NCBI RefSeq assembly: GCF_018323885.1
Contig: NZ_AP024585.1
Coordinates: forward strand, 2,232,001 to 2,296,000
Direction of reading: 5' to 3'
Length of the DNA: 64,000 bases
From: Citrobacter amalonaticus
Lineage (GTDB): Bacteria; Pseudomonadota; Gammaproteobacteria; Enterobacterales; Enterobacteriaceae
Both the position numbers and the translations under genes were made by a program. Every line of letters begins with the position of its first letter. Within the stretch, counting starts at the first letter, position 1. Below the pieces are notes generated by a model. That model saw only the letters and a list, made by a program, of their open reading frames with translations. It did no database searches and had not been told where the DNA came from. Positions 35,079 to 43,455 of the stretch are shown in pieces.

Positions 35079-35101
35079 CGTCAGGCAACCTTTGCCTGAC
35101 G
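35079..35101 (+). promoter_or_regulatory. Leader hairpin abutting the ribosome binding site
   Basis: A perfect 10-bp stem, CGTCAGGCAA with TTGCCTGACG, and a 3-base loop end three bases before AAGGAG. It may shield the mRNA end or affect translation. Confidence 0.5.
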
Positions 35102-35115
35102 ACGAAGGAGATCAC

Positions 35116-36219
35116 ATGCAAAGACAACAGGCCCCATTTCGCGCAGAAGTCGTAGGCAGCTTTTTACGTCCCGACGATATCAAAGTGGCTCGTCAGCAGT
35201 TTTCACGCGGCGAGTTAAGCGCACCGCAGCTGCGCGCCATTGAAGACGACGCCATTCGTCGGGTGGTCGAACAGCAGTGCGCCTGTGGTCTGCATGTGGT
35301 GACGGACGGCGAGTTCCGCCGCGCCTGGTGGCATTTTGATTTCTTCGATGGTTTGCAAGGGGTCGAACGTTATGACTCACAGCAGGGAATTCAGTTTAAC
35401 GGCGTACAGACCAAAGCACATGGCGTTCGGGTCACGGGTAAACTGGCGTTCGGCGATCATCCGATGCTGGAAGATTTTCGCTATCTGAAGAGCATTAGCG
35501 GTAACGCCCAGCCGAAGATGACGATTCCCAGCCCCAGCGTGTTGCACTTTCGCGGCGGACGTAAAGATATCGATGCCACGGTCTATCCGGATCTGAAGGA
35601 CTATTTTGACGATCTGGCGACCACCTGGCGCGATGCGATCCACGCTTTCTATGCTGCAGGTTGTCGCTATTTGCAACTGGATGACACGGTGTGGGCTTAT
35701 CTCTGTTCCGATGCTCAGCGCCAGCAAATTCGCGAACGTGGTGACGACCCTGACGCGCTGGCGCGAATTTACGCCGATGTGATCAACCGGGCGCTGGCGG
35801 ATAAACCCGCCGACATGACGGTGGGACTGCACGTATGCCGCGGCAACTTCCGTTCAACCTGGATCTCTGAAGGCGGCTATGAACCGGTTGCGGAGATCCT
35901 GTTCGGCAGCGTCAATGTCGATGCTTTCTTCCTGGAGTACGACAACGATCGCTCTGGCGATTTTGCGCCGCTGCGTTTTATCCGTCCTGGCCATCAGCAG
36001 GTGGTTCTGGGACTGGTGACGACGAAAAATGGTGAACTGGAAAACCCGGATGGCGTAAAAGCACGCCTGCAGGAAGCGGCACAATATGTCGACCACGCGC
36101 AAATTTGTCTCAGCCCGCAGTGCGGCTTTGCCTCAACGGAAGAGGGGAATTCGCTCACGGAAGCCCAGCAGTGGAACAAAATCAAACTTATCACCGAAAT
36201 AGCTCAACAGGTCTGGTAA
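35116..36219 (+). CDS. MetE C-terminal-like cobalamin-independent methionine synthase family protein
   Basis: The 367-residue protein is the short, single-domain form of the MetE family (YxjG/YxjH type). The start is MQRQQAPFRAEVVGSFLRP with GAAGGAG upstream. Zinc-ligand and substrate motifs are visible in GLHVCRGNF, FFLEYDN and CLSPQCGFAS (His, Cys, Glu and Cys as in MetE). It would transfer a methyl group to homocysteine from methyltetrahydrofolate or another donor; the donor is not clear from sequence. Tandem MetJ-type boxes upstream support a role in methionine supply. Confidence 0.87.
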   Translation: MQRQQAPFRAEVVGSFLRPDDIKVARQQFSRGELSAPQLRAIEDDAIRRVVEQQCACGLHVVTDGEFRRAWWHFDFFDGLQGVERYDSQQGIQFNGVQTKAHGVRVTGKLAFGDHPMLEDFRYLKSISGNAQPKMTIPSPSVLHFRGGRKDIDATVYPDLKDYFDDLATTWRDAIHAFYAAGCRYLQLDDTVWAYLCSDAQRQQIRERGDDPDALARIYADVINRALADKPADMTVGLHVCRGNFRSTWISEGGYEPVAEILFGSVNVDAFFLEYDNDRSGDFAPLRFIRPGHQQVVLGLVTTKNGELENPDGVKARLQEAAQYVDHAQICLSPQCGFASTEEGNSLTEAQQWNKIKLITEIAQQVW

Positions 36220-36238
36220 GTTGCCTCAATAATGCACA

Positions 36239-36267
36239 CCGCGTTGCACATAAATAATGCAACGCGG
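36239..36267. repeat. 10-bp inverted repeat between the MetE-like gene and urtA
   Basis: The arms CCGCGTTGCA and TGCAACGCGG flank nine bases, 19 bases past the stop codon. There is no U-run, so it could be a terminator or an operator upstream of the candidate sigma-54 promoter 80 bases further on. Confidence 0.55.
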
Positions 36268-36342
36268 GTACATTGTGGAGCATCCCCCGCGCGAAGCCTT
36301 GCAGGCCGCGCACGCCAACGCTTTTTCCTTTCTGCCTTCGTC

Positions 36343-36359
36343 CTGGCATCCTTTTTGCC
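36343..36359 (+). promoter_or_regulatory. Candidate sigma-54 promoter of urtA
   Basis: CTGGCATCCTTTTTGCC has the GG and GC pairs at the exact -24/-12 spacing and the TTTTTGC block of sigma-54 promoters. Three consensus positions between (CG and R) are wrong. This suggests NtrC nitrogen control of urea uptake. Confidence 0.5.
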
Positions 36360-36444
36360 TTATTCCTCCTGAACTCTTTTTTGCGCCGTGTTGTTTGTCG
36401 GTAGCACCAGAACTCACAGCATTTTTATTTTCAGGAGTGAAATT

Positions 36445-37716
36445 ATGCAGCGTCGTACCTTACTCAAAGCGTTTGCCCTCTCGGCCTCGGTGGCTGCGAT
36501 GGGACTCAGTTTTAGCGTTCAGGCCGCCGATACCATTAAAGTGGGCATTATGCACTCACTGTCCGGCACGATGGCGATCTCCGAAACACCGCTGAAAGAT
36601 GTGGCCCTGATGACGATTGATGAGATCAACGCCAAAGGGGGCGTATTAGGCAAAAAGCTGGAACCGGTGGTGGTTGATCCGGCTTCGAACTGGCCGCTGT
36701 TCGCCGAGAAAGCCCGACAGCTGTTGAGCCAGGATAAGGTGGCGGTAGTGTTTGGCTGCTGGACCTCCGTGTCGCGTAAGTCAGTATTGCCGGTTTTTGA
36801 GGAGCTGAACGGCCTGCTGTTCTACCCTGTACAGTACGAAGGGGAAGAGATGTCGCCGAACGTCTTCTACACTGGCGCGGCCCCCAACCAGCAGGCGATC
36901 CCGGCGGTTGAATACCTGCTGAGTGAGGATGGCGGGAGCGCCAAACGCTTCTTCCTGCTGGGCACCGACTATGTTTATCCGCGCACCACCAACAAGATCC
37001 TGCGTGCGTTCCTGCATTCGAAAGGGGTTGCGGATAAAGACATCGAAGAGGTCTACACCCCGTTTGGTCACAGTGATTACCAGACCATTGTCGCCAATAT
37101 CAAAAAATTCTCCGCAGGTGGCAAAACGGCTGTCGTTTCAACCATCAACGGCGATTCCAACGTCCCGTTTTATAAAGAGCTGGCAAACCAGGGCCTGAAA
37201 GCCACCGATGTTCCGGTGGTCGCGTTCTCGGTGGGTGAAGAAGAACTGCGCGGGATTGATACCAAACCGCTGGTTGGCAACCTTGCCGCCTGGAACTACT
37301 TCGAATCGGTCGATAACGCCACCAACCAGAAATTTGTTGCCGATTATCGTGCATACGCCAAAGCCCATAAGCTGCCAAATGCTGACACCGTGGTGACAAA
37401 CGATCCGATGGAAGCCACGTACGTGGGTCTGCATATGTGGGCGCAGGCCGTCGAAAAAGCCGGGACGACAGATGTCGATAAAGTTCGGGCGGCAATGGCC
37501 GGACAGTCCTTCCCGGCACCGTCGGGCTTTACGCTGACGATGGATGCCACCAACCACCATCTGCATAAACCGGTGATGATTGGCGAGATTGAAGGCAATG
37601 GTCAGTTCAACGTCGTCTGGCAGACTGAAGAACCGGTTCGCGCCCAGCCGTGGAGCCCGTTCATTGCCGGTAATGACAAGAAATCAGAACAACCAGTGAA
37701 AACCGCCAGCAACTAA
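36445..37716 (+). CDS. urtA: UrtA, urea ABC transporter substrate-binding protein
   Basis: The 423-residue protein has a signal peptide ending near SVQA|AD (residue 26) with an RRTLLK start. The mature part is the type I periplasmic-binding fold of the urea/short-chain amide family. Motifs include VGIMHSLSGTMAISETPLKD near the mature N-terminus, FGCWTSVSRKSVLPVFEE and FYPVQYEGEE. I start at MQRRTLLKA because AGGAG lies seven bases upstream. It leads urtABCDE. No urease gene is in the window. Confidence 0.93.
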   Translation: MQRRTLLKAFALSASVAAMGLSFSVQAADTIKVGIMHSLSGTMAISETPLKDVALMTIDEINAKGGVLGKKLEPVVVDPASNWPLFAEKARQLLSQDKVAVVFGCWTSVSRKSVLPVFEELNGLLFYPVQYEGEEMSPNVFYTGAAPNQQAIPAVEYLLSEDGGSAKRFFLLGTDYVYPRTTNKILRAFLHSKGVADKDIEEVYTPFGHSDYQTIVANIKKFSAGGKTAVVSTINGDSNVPFYKELANQGLKATDVPVVAFSVGEEELRGIDTKPLVGNLAAWNYFESVDNATNQKFVADYRAYAKAHKLPNADTVVTNDPMEATYVGLHMWAQAVEKAGTTDVDKVRAAMAGQSFPAPSGFTLTMDATNHHLHKPVMIGEIEGNGQFNVVWQTEEPVRAQPWSPFIAGNDKKSEQPVKTASN

Positions 37717-37750
37717 AATCAACCGCTTCGGCGGGGGCAGACGGCGACAT

Positions 37751-37827
37751 GCCCGATGGCGCAAGCTTATCGGGCCTACACCGAGCAGGGTTAAGCAGAT
37801 GTAGGCCGGATAAGGCGAAAGCGTCGC
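37751..37827. repeat. BIME: two inverted REP elements between urtA and urtB
   Basis: The first REP runs from GCCCGAT to ATCGGGC (37751-37775). The second, TGTAGGCCGGATAAGGCG with a trailing GAAAGCGTCGC, occupies 37800-37827 in the opposite sense. The inner CTACA and TGTAG tails face each other, as in a BIME. It can stabilise urtA mRNA and raise UrtA over the membrane subunits. Confidence 0.8.
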
Positions 37828-37883
37828 AAGGTTTGTCAACGTGCTTATCCCTCCCGCAGAGGGTGACTTCTGGAGATCTTGAC

Positions 37884-39458
37884 ATGAAAGCCATGGGCTT
37901 TATTCGCGGTTTGTTGCTGGCGTTCGGGCTTCTGCCAGGGTTCGTTCAGGCCAGCGATGCCGACGCGTTTGTCGCCGCCAGCCGTACCATCCAGGCGCAA
38001 CTGCTCGAACAGTGGGCGGCAACACCTGACCCTCAGCGTTTGCCGCTGCTGACGGCGCTGAGCCGGGAGGCGCTGCTCACCGACAGCACAAAACAGGCTT
38101 TCACCCGCGAGGGAACGCAGGTTGTGCCTCTGGGAACGGCCAGTAGCCCAACGGGAACGTTAAAACCCCTACGCCTGACCAACCGACTGCGCATTCTTGT
38201 TGCCGGCGCGCTGGCGACGCATCAACTTGTTAGTGACAGTGTCACACAAAGGCTGGCGGCTACCCGTACGCTACAGCGCGACGCACAGCCGTCCATGCTG
38301 CCTTTTATCCAACAGCGCCTGGCACAGGAAACTGATGCGGAGGTGAAATCACGCCTGACCCGCGTTCTGGCTAACCTGCAACTGGCCAGTCCATCGGCGG
38401 AGATTCGCCGTCAGGCGATCATGCTGTTGGGCGACTCCAGCGATCCGGAAATGCAGGCACGCCTGCAACCGTTTACTGACAAAGCGCATGAACCGGATGC
38501 CAGCGTGCGCGCGGTGGCCAGTGACAGCCTGGCGCGTATCCAACAGCGAATGGCGATTGGCGATCTGCTTGGACAGGCGTTTATGGGGCTGTCGCTTGGA
38601 TCGGTGCTGCTGCTGGCGGCGCTCGGTCTGGCGATCACCTACGGCCTGTTGGGAGTGATCAACATGGCGCACGGCGAAATGCTGATGCTCGGGGCTTACT
38701 GTACGTGGATGGTGCAACAGGCGATGGCGCAGTTTGTCCCGCAGTGGCTGGCCTTTTATCCGCTGGTTGCCTTGCCGGTTGCCTTTATGTTTACCGCAGG
38801 CGCGGGAATGATTCTGGAACGCGGGGTGATCCGCCATCTTTACGGACGTCCACTGGAAACGCTGCTGGCGACGTGGGGTATCAGCCTGATGCTGATCCAG
38901 CTTGTGCGGATGACCTTCGGGGCACAAAACCTGGAGGTGGCGAATCCGGCGTGGCTGTCGGGTGGCGTACAGGTTTACGCCAGTCTGGTGCTACCGTGGA
39001 ATCGCATTGTGGTGCTGGGGTTCGCGCTGCTGGTGCTGTTCTTCACCTGGCTGCTGCTGAACAAAACGCGGCTGGGCATGCGGGTACGCGCCGTGACCCA
39101 GAACCGCAGTATGGCGGCCTGCTGCGGTGTTCCGACGGGGCGTGTGGATATGCTGGCCTTTGGTCTGGGTTCAGGTATTGCCGGACTTGGCGGCGTCGCC
39201 CTGTCGCAACTGGGTAACGTCGGTCCGGAACTGGGCCAGGGCTATATCATCGACTCCTTTCTGGTGGTGGTGCTGGGCGGCGTCGGCCAACTTGCCGGTA
39301 GCGTGGCGGCGGCGTTCGGTCTCGGTGTGTTCAACAAAATCCTTGAACCGCAGATGGGTGCGGTACTCGGGAAGATTGTCATTCTGGTGTTGATCATTCT
39401 GTTTATCCAGAAGCGACCCCAGGGACTGTTTGCTCTGAAAGGGAGAGTCACCGAATAA
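37884..39458 (+). CDS. urtB: UrtB, urea ABC transporter permease
   Basis: The 524-residue protein starts at MKAMGFIRGLLLAF, with a signal-type N-terminal helix and GGAG nine bases upstream. The first 230 residues form a helical-repeat extracytoplasmic domain found in enteric UrtB. The rest is the LivH-type permease (GLAITYGLLGVINMAHGEML is the family signature). With UrtC it forms the urea channel. A perfect matS site lies inside the coding region at 38233-38245. The stop codon overlaps the urtC start. Confidence 0.93.
   Translation: MKAMGFIRGLLLAFGLLPGFVQASDADAFVAASRTIQAQLLEQWAATPDPQRLPLLTALSREALLTDSTKQAFTREGTQVVPLGTASSPTGTLKPLRLTNRLRILVAGALATHQLVSDSVTQRLAATRTLQRDAQPSMLPFIQQRLAQETDAEVKSRLTRVLANLQLASPSAEIRRQAIMLLGDSSDPEMQARLQPFTDKAHEPDASVRAVASDSLARIQQRMAIGDLLGQAFMGLSLGSVLLLAALGLAITYGLLGVINMAHGEMLMLGAYCTWMVQQAMAQFVPQWLAFYPLVALPVAFMFTAGAGMILERGVIRHLYGRPLETLLATWGISLMLIQLVRMTFGAQNLEVANPAWLSGGVQVYASLVLPWNRIVVLGFALLVLFFTWLLLNKTRLGMRVRAVTQNRSMAACCGVPTGRVDMLAFGLGSGIAGLGGVALSQLGNVGPELGQGYIIDSFLVVVLGGVGQLAGSVAAAFGLGVFNKILEPQMGAVLGKIVILVLIILFIQKRPQGLFALKGRVTE
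38233..38245. other. matS site (MatP binding, Ter macrodomain)
   Basis: GTGACAGTGTCAC fits GTGACRNYGTCAC at every position. It lies within urtB. Confidence 0.8.
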
Positions 39459-40531
39459 TGACCATGCCAATGACCTTAACACTGGCGCGTAAAGCGCCGC
39501 GTATCAGTCGGGTGCTGGCGGGGATTATCCTGCTAGCGCTGATGGTGCTGCCGTTTCTTGCCTTGCTACCCGCCGATCATCCGCTGGCGATTTCCGTGTG
39601 GACATTGACGCTTGCCGGGAAAATTCTTTGCTATGCGGTGGTGGCGGTCGCCCTGGATCTGGTCTGGGGGTATGCCGGGATGCTGTCGCTGGGACACGGG
39701 CTTTTCTTTGCGCTTGGCGGTTACGCGATGGGGATGTATCTGATGCGCCAGGCCTCCGGTGAAGGGCTGCCCGCGTTTATGTCCTTTCTCTCCTGGAGCG
39801 AGTTGCCGTGGTTCTGGTGGGGAACCCAGCATTTTGCGTGGGCAATGGCGCTGGTGGTACTGGTGCCCGGCGGACTGGCGCTGATCTTTGGCTACTTCGC
39901 TTTCCGCTCGAAGATTAAAGGCGTCTACTTTTCGATCATGACGCAGGCGCTGACCTTCGCCGGTATGTTGTTGTTCTTTCGTAATGAGACCGGTTTTGGC
40001 GGCAACAACGGGTTTACCGGTTTTACCACGCTTCTGGGGCTGCCGGTCACTGCTACCACCACCCGTATCGGACTGTTTCTGGCGACGCTAGGGTTGCTGG
40101 TACTGGCATTGTGGCTGGGGTTTGCGCTGGCGCGCAGTAAGTTTGGCCGGATCCTCACCGCCGTGCGCGACGCGGAAAACCGGCTGATGTTTTGCGGCTA
40201 TGACCCGAAAGGTTTCAAATTGCTGGTCTGGACGCTCTCTGCCGTGTTGTGCGGGTTGGCAGGCGCACTGTATGTGCCGCAGGTCGGGATCATTAACCCC
40301 AGCGAAATGTCGCCCACTAACTCTATCGAAGCCGCCATCTGGGTGGCGCTCGGCGGGCGTGGCTCGCTGATCGGCCCGGTCATTGGTGCGGTGATGGTAA
40401 ACGGTGCCAAAAGCCTCTTTACCGTCATCATGCCGGAATACTGGCAGCTGTTTCTGGGGCTGATCTTCATCGGCGTCACGCTGTTTTTACCCCGTGGCGT
40501 GATTGGCCTGTTTCGTAAAGGAGACAAATAA
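39458..40531 (+). CDS. urtC: UrtC, urea ABC transporter permease
   Basis: The 357-residue protein has about ten membrane segments and the LivM-type signature (WGYAGMLSLGHGLFFALGGY). It pairs with UrtB to form the transmembrane channel. Its ATG overlaps the urtB stop by one base (TAATG) and its own stop overlaps the urtD start in the same way, so the three are translationally coupled. Confidence 0.93.
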   Translation: MTMPMTLTLARKAPRISRVLAGIILLALMVLPFLALLPADHPLAISVWTLTLAGKILCYAVVAVALDLVWGYAGMLSLGHGLFFALGGYAMGMYLMRQASGEGLPAFMSFLSWSELPWFWWGTQHFAWAMALVVLVPGGLALIFGYFAFRSKIKGVYFSIMTQALTFAGMLLFFRNETGFGGNNGFTGFTTLLGLPVTATTTRIGLFLATLGLLVLALWLGFALARSKFGRILTAVRDAENRLMFCGYDPKGFKLLVWTLSAVLCGLAGALYVPQVGIINPSEMSPTNSIEAAIWVALGGRGSLIGPVIGAVMVNGAKSLFTVIMPEYWQLFLGLIFIGVTLFLPRGVIGLFRKGDK

Positions 40532-41328
40532 TGCAGCCGGATGAAGGCCTTTTTACCCGCCAGGTTCCCGGCGATCGCTATCGCCAGCAGACGGACCCGG
40601 TGCTGCAACTGGAAAACATCAACGTCAGCTTTGACGGTTTTCAGGCATTAACCAATCTCACGCTGAATATTGGCGTTGGCGAACTGCGTTGCGTCATTGG
40701 TCCTAACGGCGCGGGGAAAACCACGCTGATGGATGTGATTACCGGGAAGACGCGTCCGCAAAGCGGAAAGGCGCTGTATGACCAGTCAACCGATCTGACC
40801 GCGTTGGATCCGATCGCCATTGCCCGTCAGGGTATTGGCCGTAAGTTTCAAAAGCCGACGGTGTTCGAAGCGCTGACGGTGGCAGAAAACCTTGAGCTGG
40901 CGATGAAAAACGATAAATCGGTGTGGGCGTCACTGCGCGCAAAGCTAAACAGCGAACAGCGCGACCGCATCGATGAGATGCTTGGCTTGCTGCGCCTGCG
41001 GACCGAAAGAGGGCGCCATGCCGGGATGCTGTCACACGGCCAGAAGCAGTTTCTCGAGATCGGTATGCTGTTGGTGCAGGAGCCGCACCTGCTATTGCTG
41101 GATGAACCCGCCGCTGGCATGACCGATGCAGAGACGGAATATACTGCAGAACTGTTTCGTACGCTGGCGGGCAAACATTCGCTGATGGTAGTGGAGCATG
41201 ATATGGGCTTTGTAGAAACCATCGCCGACCACGTCACGGTGCTCCATCAGGGAAGCGTACTGGCGGAAGGCAGTCTGCGTGAGGTGCAGGCCAACGAGCA
41301 GGTGATTGACGTCTATCTTGGGCGCTAA
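40531..41328 (+). CDS. urtD: UrtD, urea ABC transporter ATPase
   Basis: The 265-residue ATPase is LivG-like. Walker A is GPNGAGKTT (about residue 55), the signature is LSHGQKQ in place of LSGGQ, and Walker B is LLLLDEP. The H-loop is VVEHDM. It works with UrtE on the UrtBC channel. The unusual LSHGQKQ signature is typical of UrtD. Nine bases separate it from urtE. Confidence 0.93.
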   Translation: MQPDEGLFTRQVPGDRYRQQTDPVLQLENINVSFDGFQALTNLTLNIGVGELRCVIGPNGAGKTTLMDVITGKTRPQSGKALYDQSTDLTALDPIAIARQGIGRKFQKPTVFEALTVAENLELAMKNDKSVWASLRAKLNSEQRDRIDEMLGLLRLRTERGRHAGMLSHGQKQFLEIGMLLVQEPHLLLLDEPAAGMTDAETEYTAELFRTLAGKHSLMVVEHDMGFVETIADHVTVLHQGSVLAEGSLREVQANEQVIDVYLGR

Positions 41329-41337
41329 GGAGTACAG

Positions 41338-42036
41338 ATGCTACAGGTAAATGAACTGAATCAATATTATGGTGGCAGCCATATTCTGCGCGGCGTCACC
41401 TTTGACGCCAGCCCTGGTGAAGTGACCTGTCTGCTGGGTCGCAACGGCGTCGGTAAAACTACCTTGCTGAAATGTCTGATGGGGCTGATACCGGCGCGTA
41501 GCGGAACGGTGACCTGGCAGGAAAAGAACATCACCCATCGCAAGCCGCATCAGCGGGTACAGGCGGGCATCGCGTATGTGCCGCAGGGCCGCGAAATTTT
41601 CCCGCGACTGACGGTGGAAGAAAACCTGTTGCTGGGGCTGTCGCGCTTTTCGTCACGCGAAGCGAAAGCGGTTCCGGAAGAGATCTACACACTATTCCCG
41701 GTACTGAAAGAGATGAAACAACGGCGCGGCGGCGATCTCTCCGGTGGTCAGCAGCAGCAACTGGCGATTGGCCGCGCGCTGGCGAGTCGTCCGCAGTTAT
41801 TAATTCTCGATGAACCGACGGAGGGGATTCAGCCGTCGGTTATCAAAGAGATAGGACAGGTGATCGCTCAGCTCGCCCGGCGTGGCGATATGGCGATTCT
41901 GCTGGTTGAGCAGTTCTACGACTTTGCAGCGGAACTGGCGGATAACTATTTGCTGATGTCGCGCGGTAGCATTATTCAACGCGGACGCGGCGAAAATATG
42001 GAATCGGAAGGGGTACGCGGTTTAGTGGCTATCTGA
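41338..42036 (+). CDS. urtE: UrtE, urea ABC transporter ATPase
   Basis: The 232-residue ATPase is LivF-like. Walker A is GRNGVGKTT (residues about 36-44), signature LSGGQQQQL, Walker B LLILDEP, and the LVEQFY loop replaces the switch histidine with Gln, as is common in LivF-type subunits. It completes the five-gene urea transporter. A hairpin follows its stop codon. Confidence 0.94.
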   Translation: MLQVNELNQYYGGSHILRGVTFDASPGEVTCLLGRNGVGKTTLLKCLMGLIPARSGTVTWQEKNITHRKPHQRVQAGIAYVPQGREIFPRLTVEENLLLGLSRFSSREAKAVPEEIYTLFPVLKEMKQRRGGDLSGGQQQQLAIGRALASRPQLLILDEPTEGIQPSVIKEIGQVIAQLARRGDMAILLVEQFYDFAAELADNYLLMSRGSIIQRGRGENMESEGVRGLVAI

Positions 42037-42040
42037 CAGA

Positions 42041-42063
42041 CGTGCAGGCCTTGGACCTGCACG
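42041..42063. terminator. Hairpin between convergent urtE and ydeE
   Basis: The arms CGTGCAGG and CCTGCACG, five bases past urtE and eight bases before the ydeE stop. There is no U-run on either side. Confidence 0.55.
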
Positions 42064-42071
42064 ACATCAGC

Positions 42072-43259
42072 TCAACACAACGCCGGTTGGCCCCAGGGTC
42101 TGACCCGCATGCCTTTAAGCATCAGCGCCCACGCGACAATAATCGCCACTATCAGGACGATAAACAGCGTCCAGGCGGGGAAAGAGGTCAGAATGACGCC
42201 GCTGGCCAACGGGTTAAACGCCGCACCCAACCAACCCAGCGACTGCGCGGAGAAATAACTGGCCTTCATACCCGGTGGGGCGATGTTATCGATCAACATG
42301 TATTCACCTGGTGCGTAGATCACTTCACCAAGCGTAAAGATCGCGGCGGATACGCCCCAGAGTAGCAGGCTGTTGCCGGAGATCATGAATCCGCCGAGAC
42401 CAATGACAAAACAGACGGTGCCAAAGCCCATCAGCGGACGAATGTTAGCCGGCGTCAGTCTGCGCCCCACGGCATACTGCAAGCTGACGACCACCGCGGC
42501 GTTGACGGGCAACACCACCGCCACGACTTTCTCAGCGAAATTGCCATCGGCGACGACCATCACGTACTGAGAGAGACAGGACGCAAACGCACCGGAAACA
42601 AACGAGGCCAGAAACGCCGACAGCGTAAACCAGAACAGCGCTTTATCGTGCAGCAGTACCGCAGGCGACCAGGCGACGCTGTTTTCGCTATTAACGGCGG
42701 CGGCAGAACGCTTAACCAGAAGCTGGATAAACACCAGCGGAAAGGCGGAGCAGAAGGCGGCGAGCCAGAAGGGTAAGTTGATGCTCTGCATCACCAGCAG
42801 CGTGCCGAGCGGCGGGCCAACGGTCCAGCCGATATTCAGTACCGTATAGTTAAGCGAAAAGATTTTTGCCTTCGCGCCGGGCGAAAGATGGTCGGCAAAC
42901 CAGGCTTTCAGCACGGTGGCAAACACCGAATAAGCGCAGTTGATCAGGGCAAAAAGCAGCACCACCAGCATTACGCTATCAACCAACGGAATGGCGATAA
43001 AGCCAAAGGCAAAGGCGGAAATCGCCAGAAGCATGTAGCGCTTCTTGTCGAATTTGTCCGCCAGAATGCCAAAGCCAAGGCTAAAGACCACGCCGATGGT
43101 CAACGCAATGGTCATGGCATAGCCGATCAGATCCACGCTCAGGTCGTACTGGCGACTCAGATAAATGGTCATGAAGGGCAGCGTTGCGCCACGACCGATC
43201 GTCAGTAACAGTGAGGAGGCGAGTAAAGCAAGGGTGGATCGTCTCAGCGTTTTGTTCAT
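42072..43259 (-). CDS. ydeE: YdeE, MFS dipeptide exporter
   Basis: The 395-residue protein has 12 hydrophobic segments and matches E. coli YdeE from MNKTLRRSTLALLASSLLL on. It belongs to the MFS drug:H+ antiporter group and in E. coli exports dipeptides such as Ala-Gln. It is convergent with urtE and divergent from eamA. In E. coli ydeE lies directly next to mgtS; here an 8.5-kb block separates them. Confidence 0.93.
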   Translation of the reverse strand: MNKTLRRSTLALLASSLLLTIGRGATLPFMTIYLSRQYDLSVDLIGYAMTIALTIGVVFSLGFGILADKFDKKRYMLLAISAFAFGFIAIPLVDSVMLVVLLFALINCAYSVFATVLKAWFADHLSPGAKAKIFSLNYTVLNIGWTVGPPLGTLLVMQSINLPFWLAAFCSAFPLVFIQLLVKRSAAAVNSENSVAWSPAVLLHDKALFWFTLSAFLASFVSGAFASCLSQYVMVVADGNFAEKVVAVVLPVNAAVVVSLQYAVGRRLTPANIRPLMGFGTVCFVIGLGGFMISGNSLLLWGVSAAIFTLGEVIYAPGEYMLIDNIAPPGMKASYFSAQSLGWLGAAFNPLASGVILTSFPAWTLFIVLIVAIIVAWALMLKGMRVRPWGQPALC

Positions 43260-43455
43260 TTCTCTGCCCGACAGTGTGTTTCGTTATATTTGTTTTAGAT
43301 ATGTAAAGAAATAACACGGCAAAAGTGTGATGTATAGCGGATAAATTGTTCTATTGTGCACTGCTATCCCTACCAGAATTAATGATCTGTTGCGGGCTAC
43401 TCATTTCCGTTACTTTAACTTGTTTACAAAAATTTAAACTTCGCGGAGCGGTGGT

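Noticed and set aside
36388..36444. Longer UrtA start
   Set aside because: Adds 19 residues before the signal peptide; the internal ATG at 36445 has the AGGAG ribosome binding site.
36445..42036. A urease operon with urt
   Set aside because: No urease structural or accessory gene occurs in the window; the urea transporter would depend on genes elsewhere.
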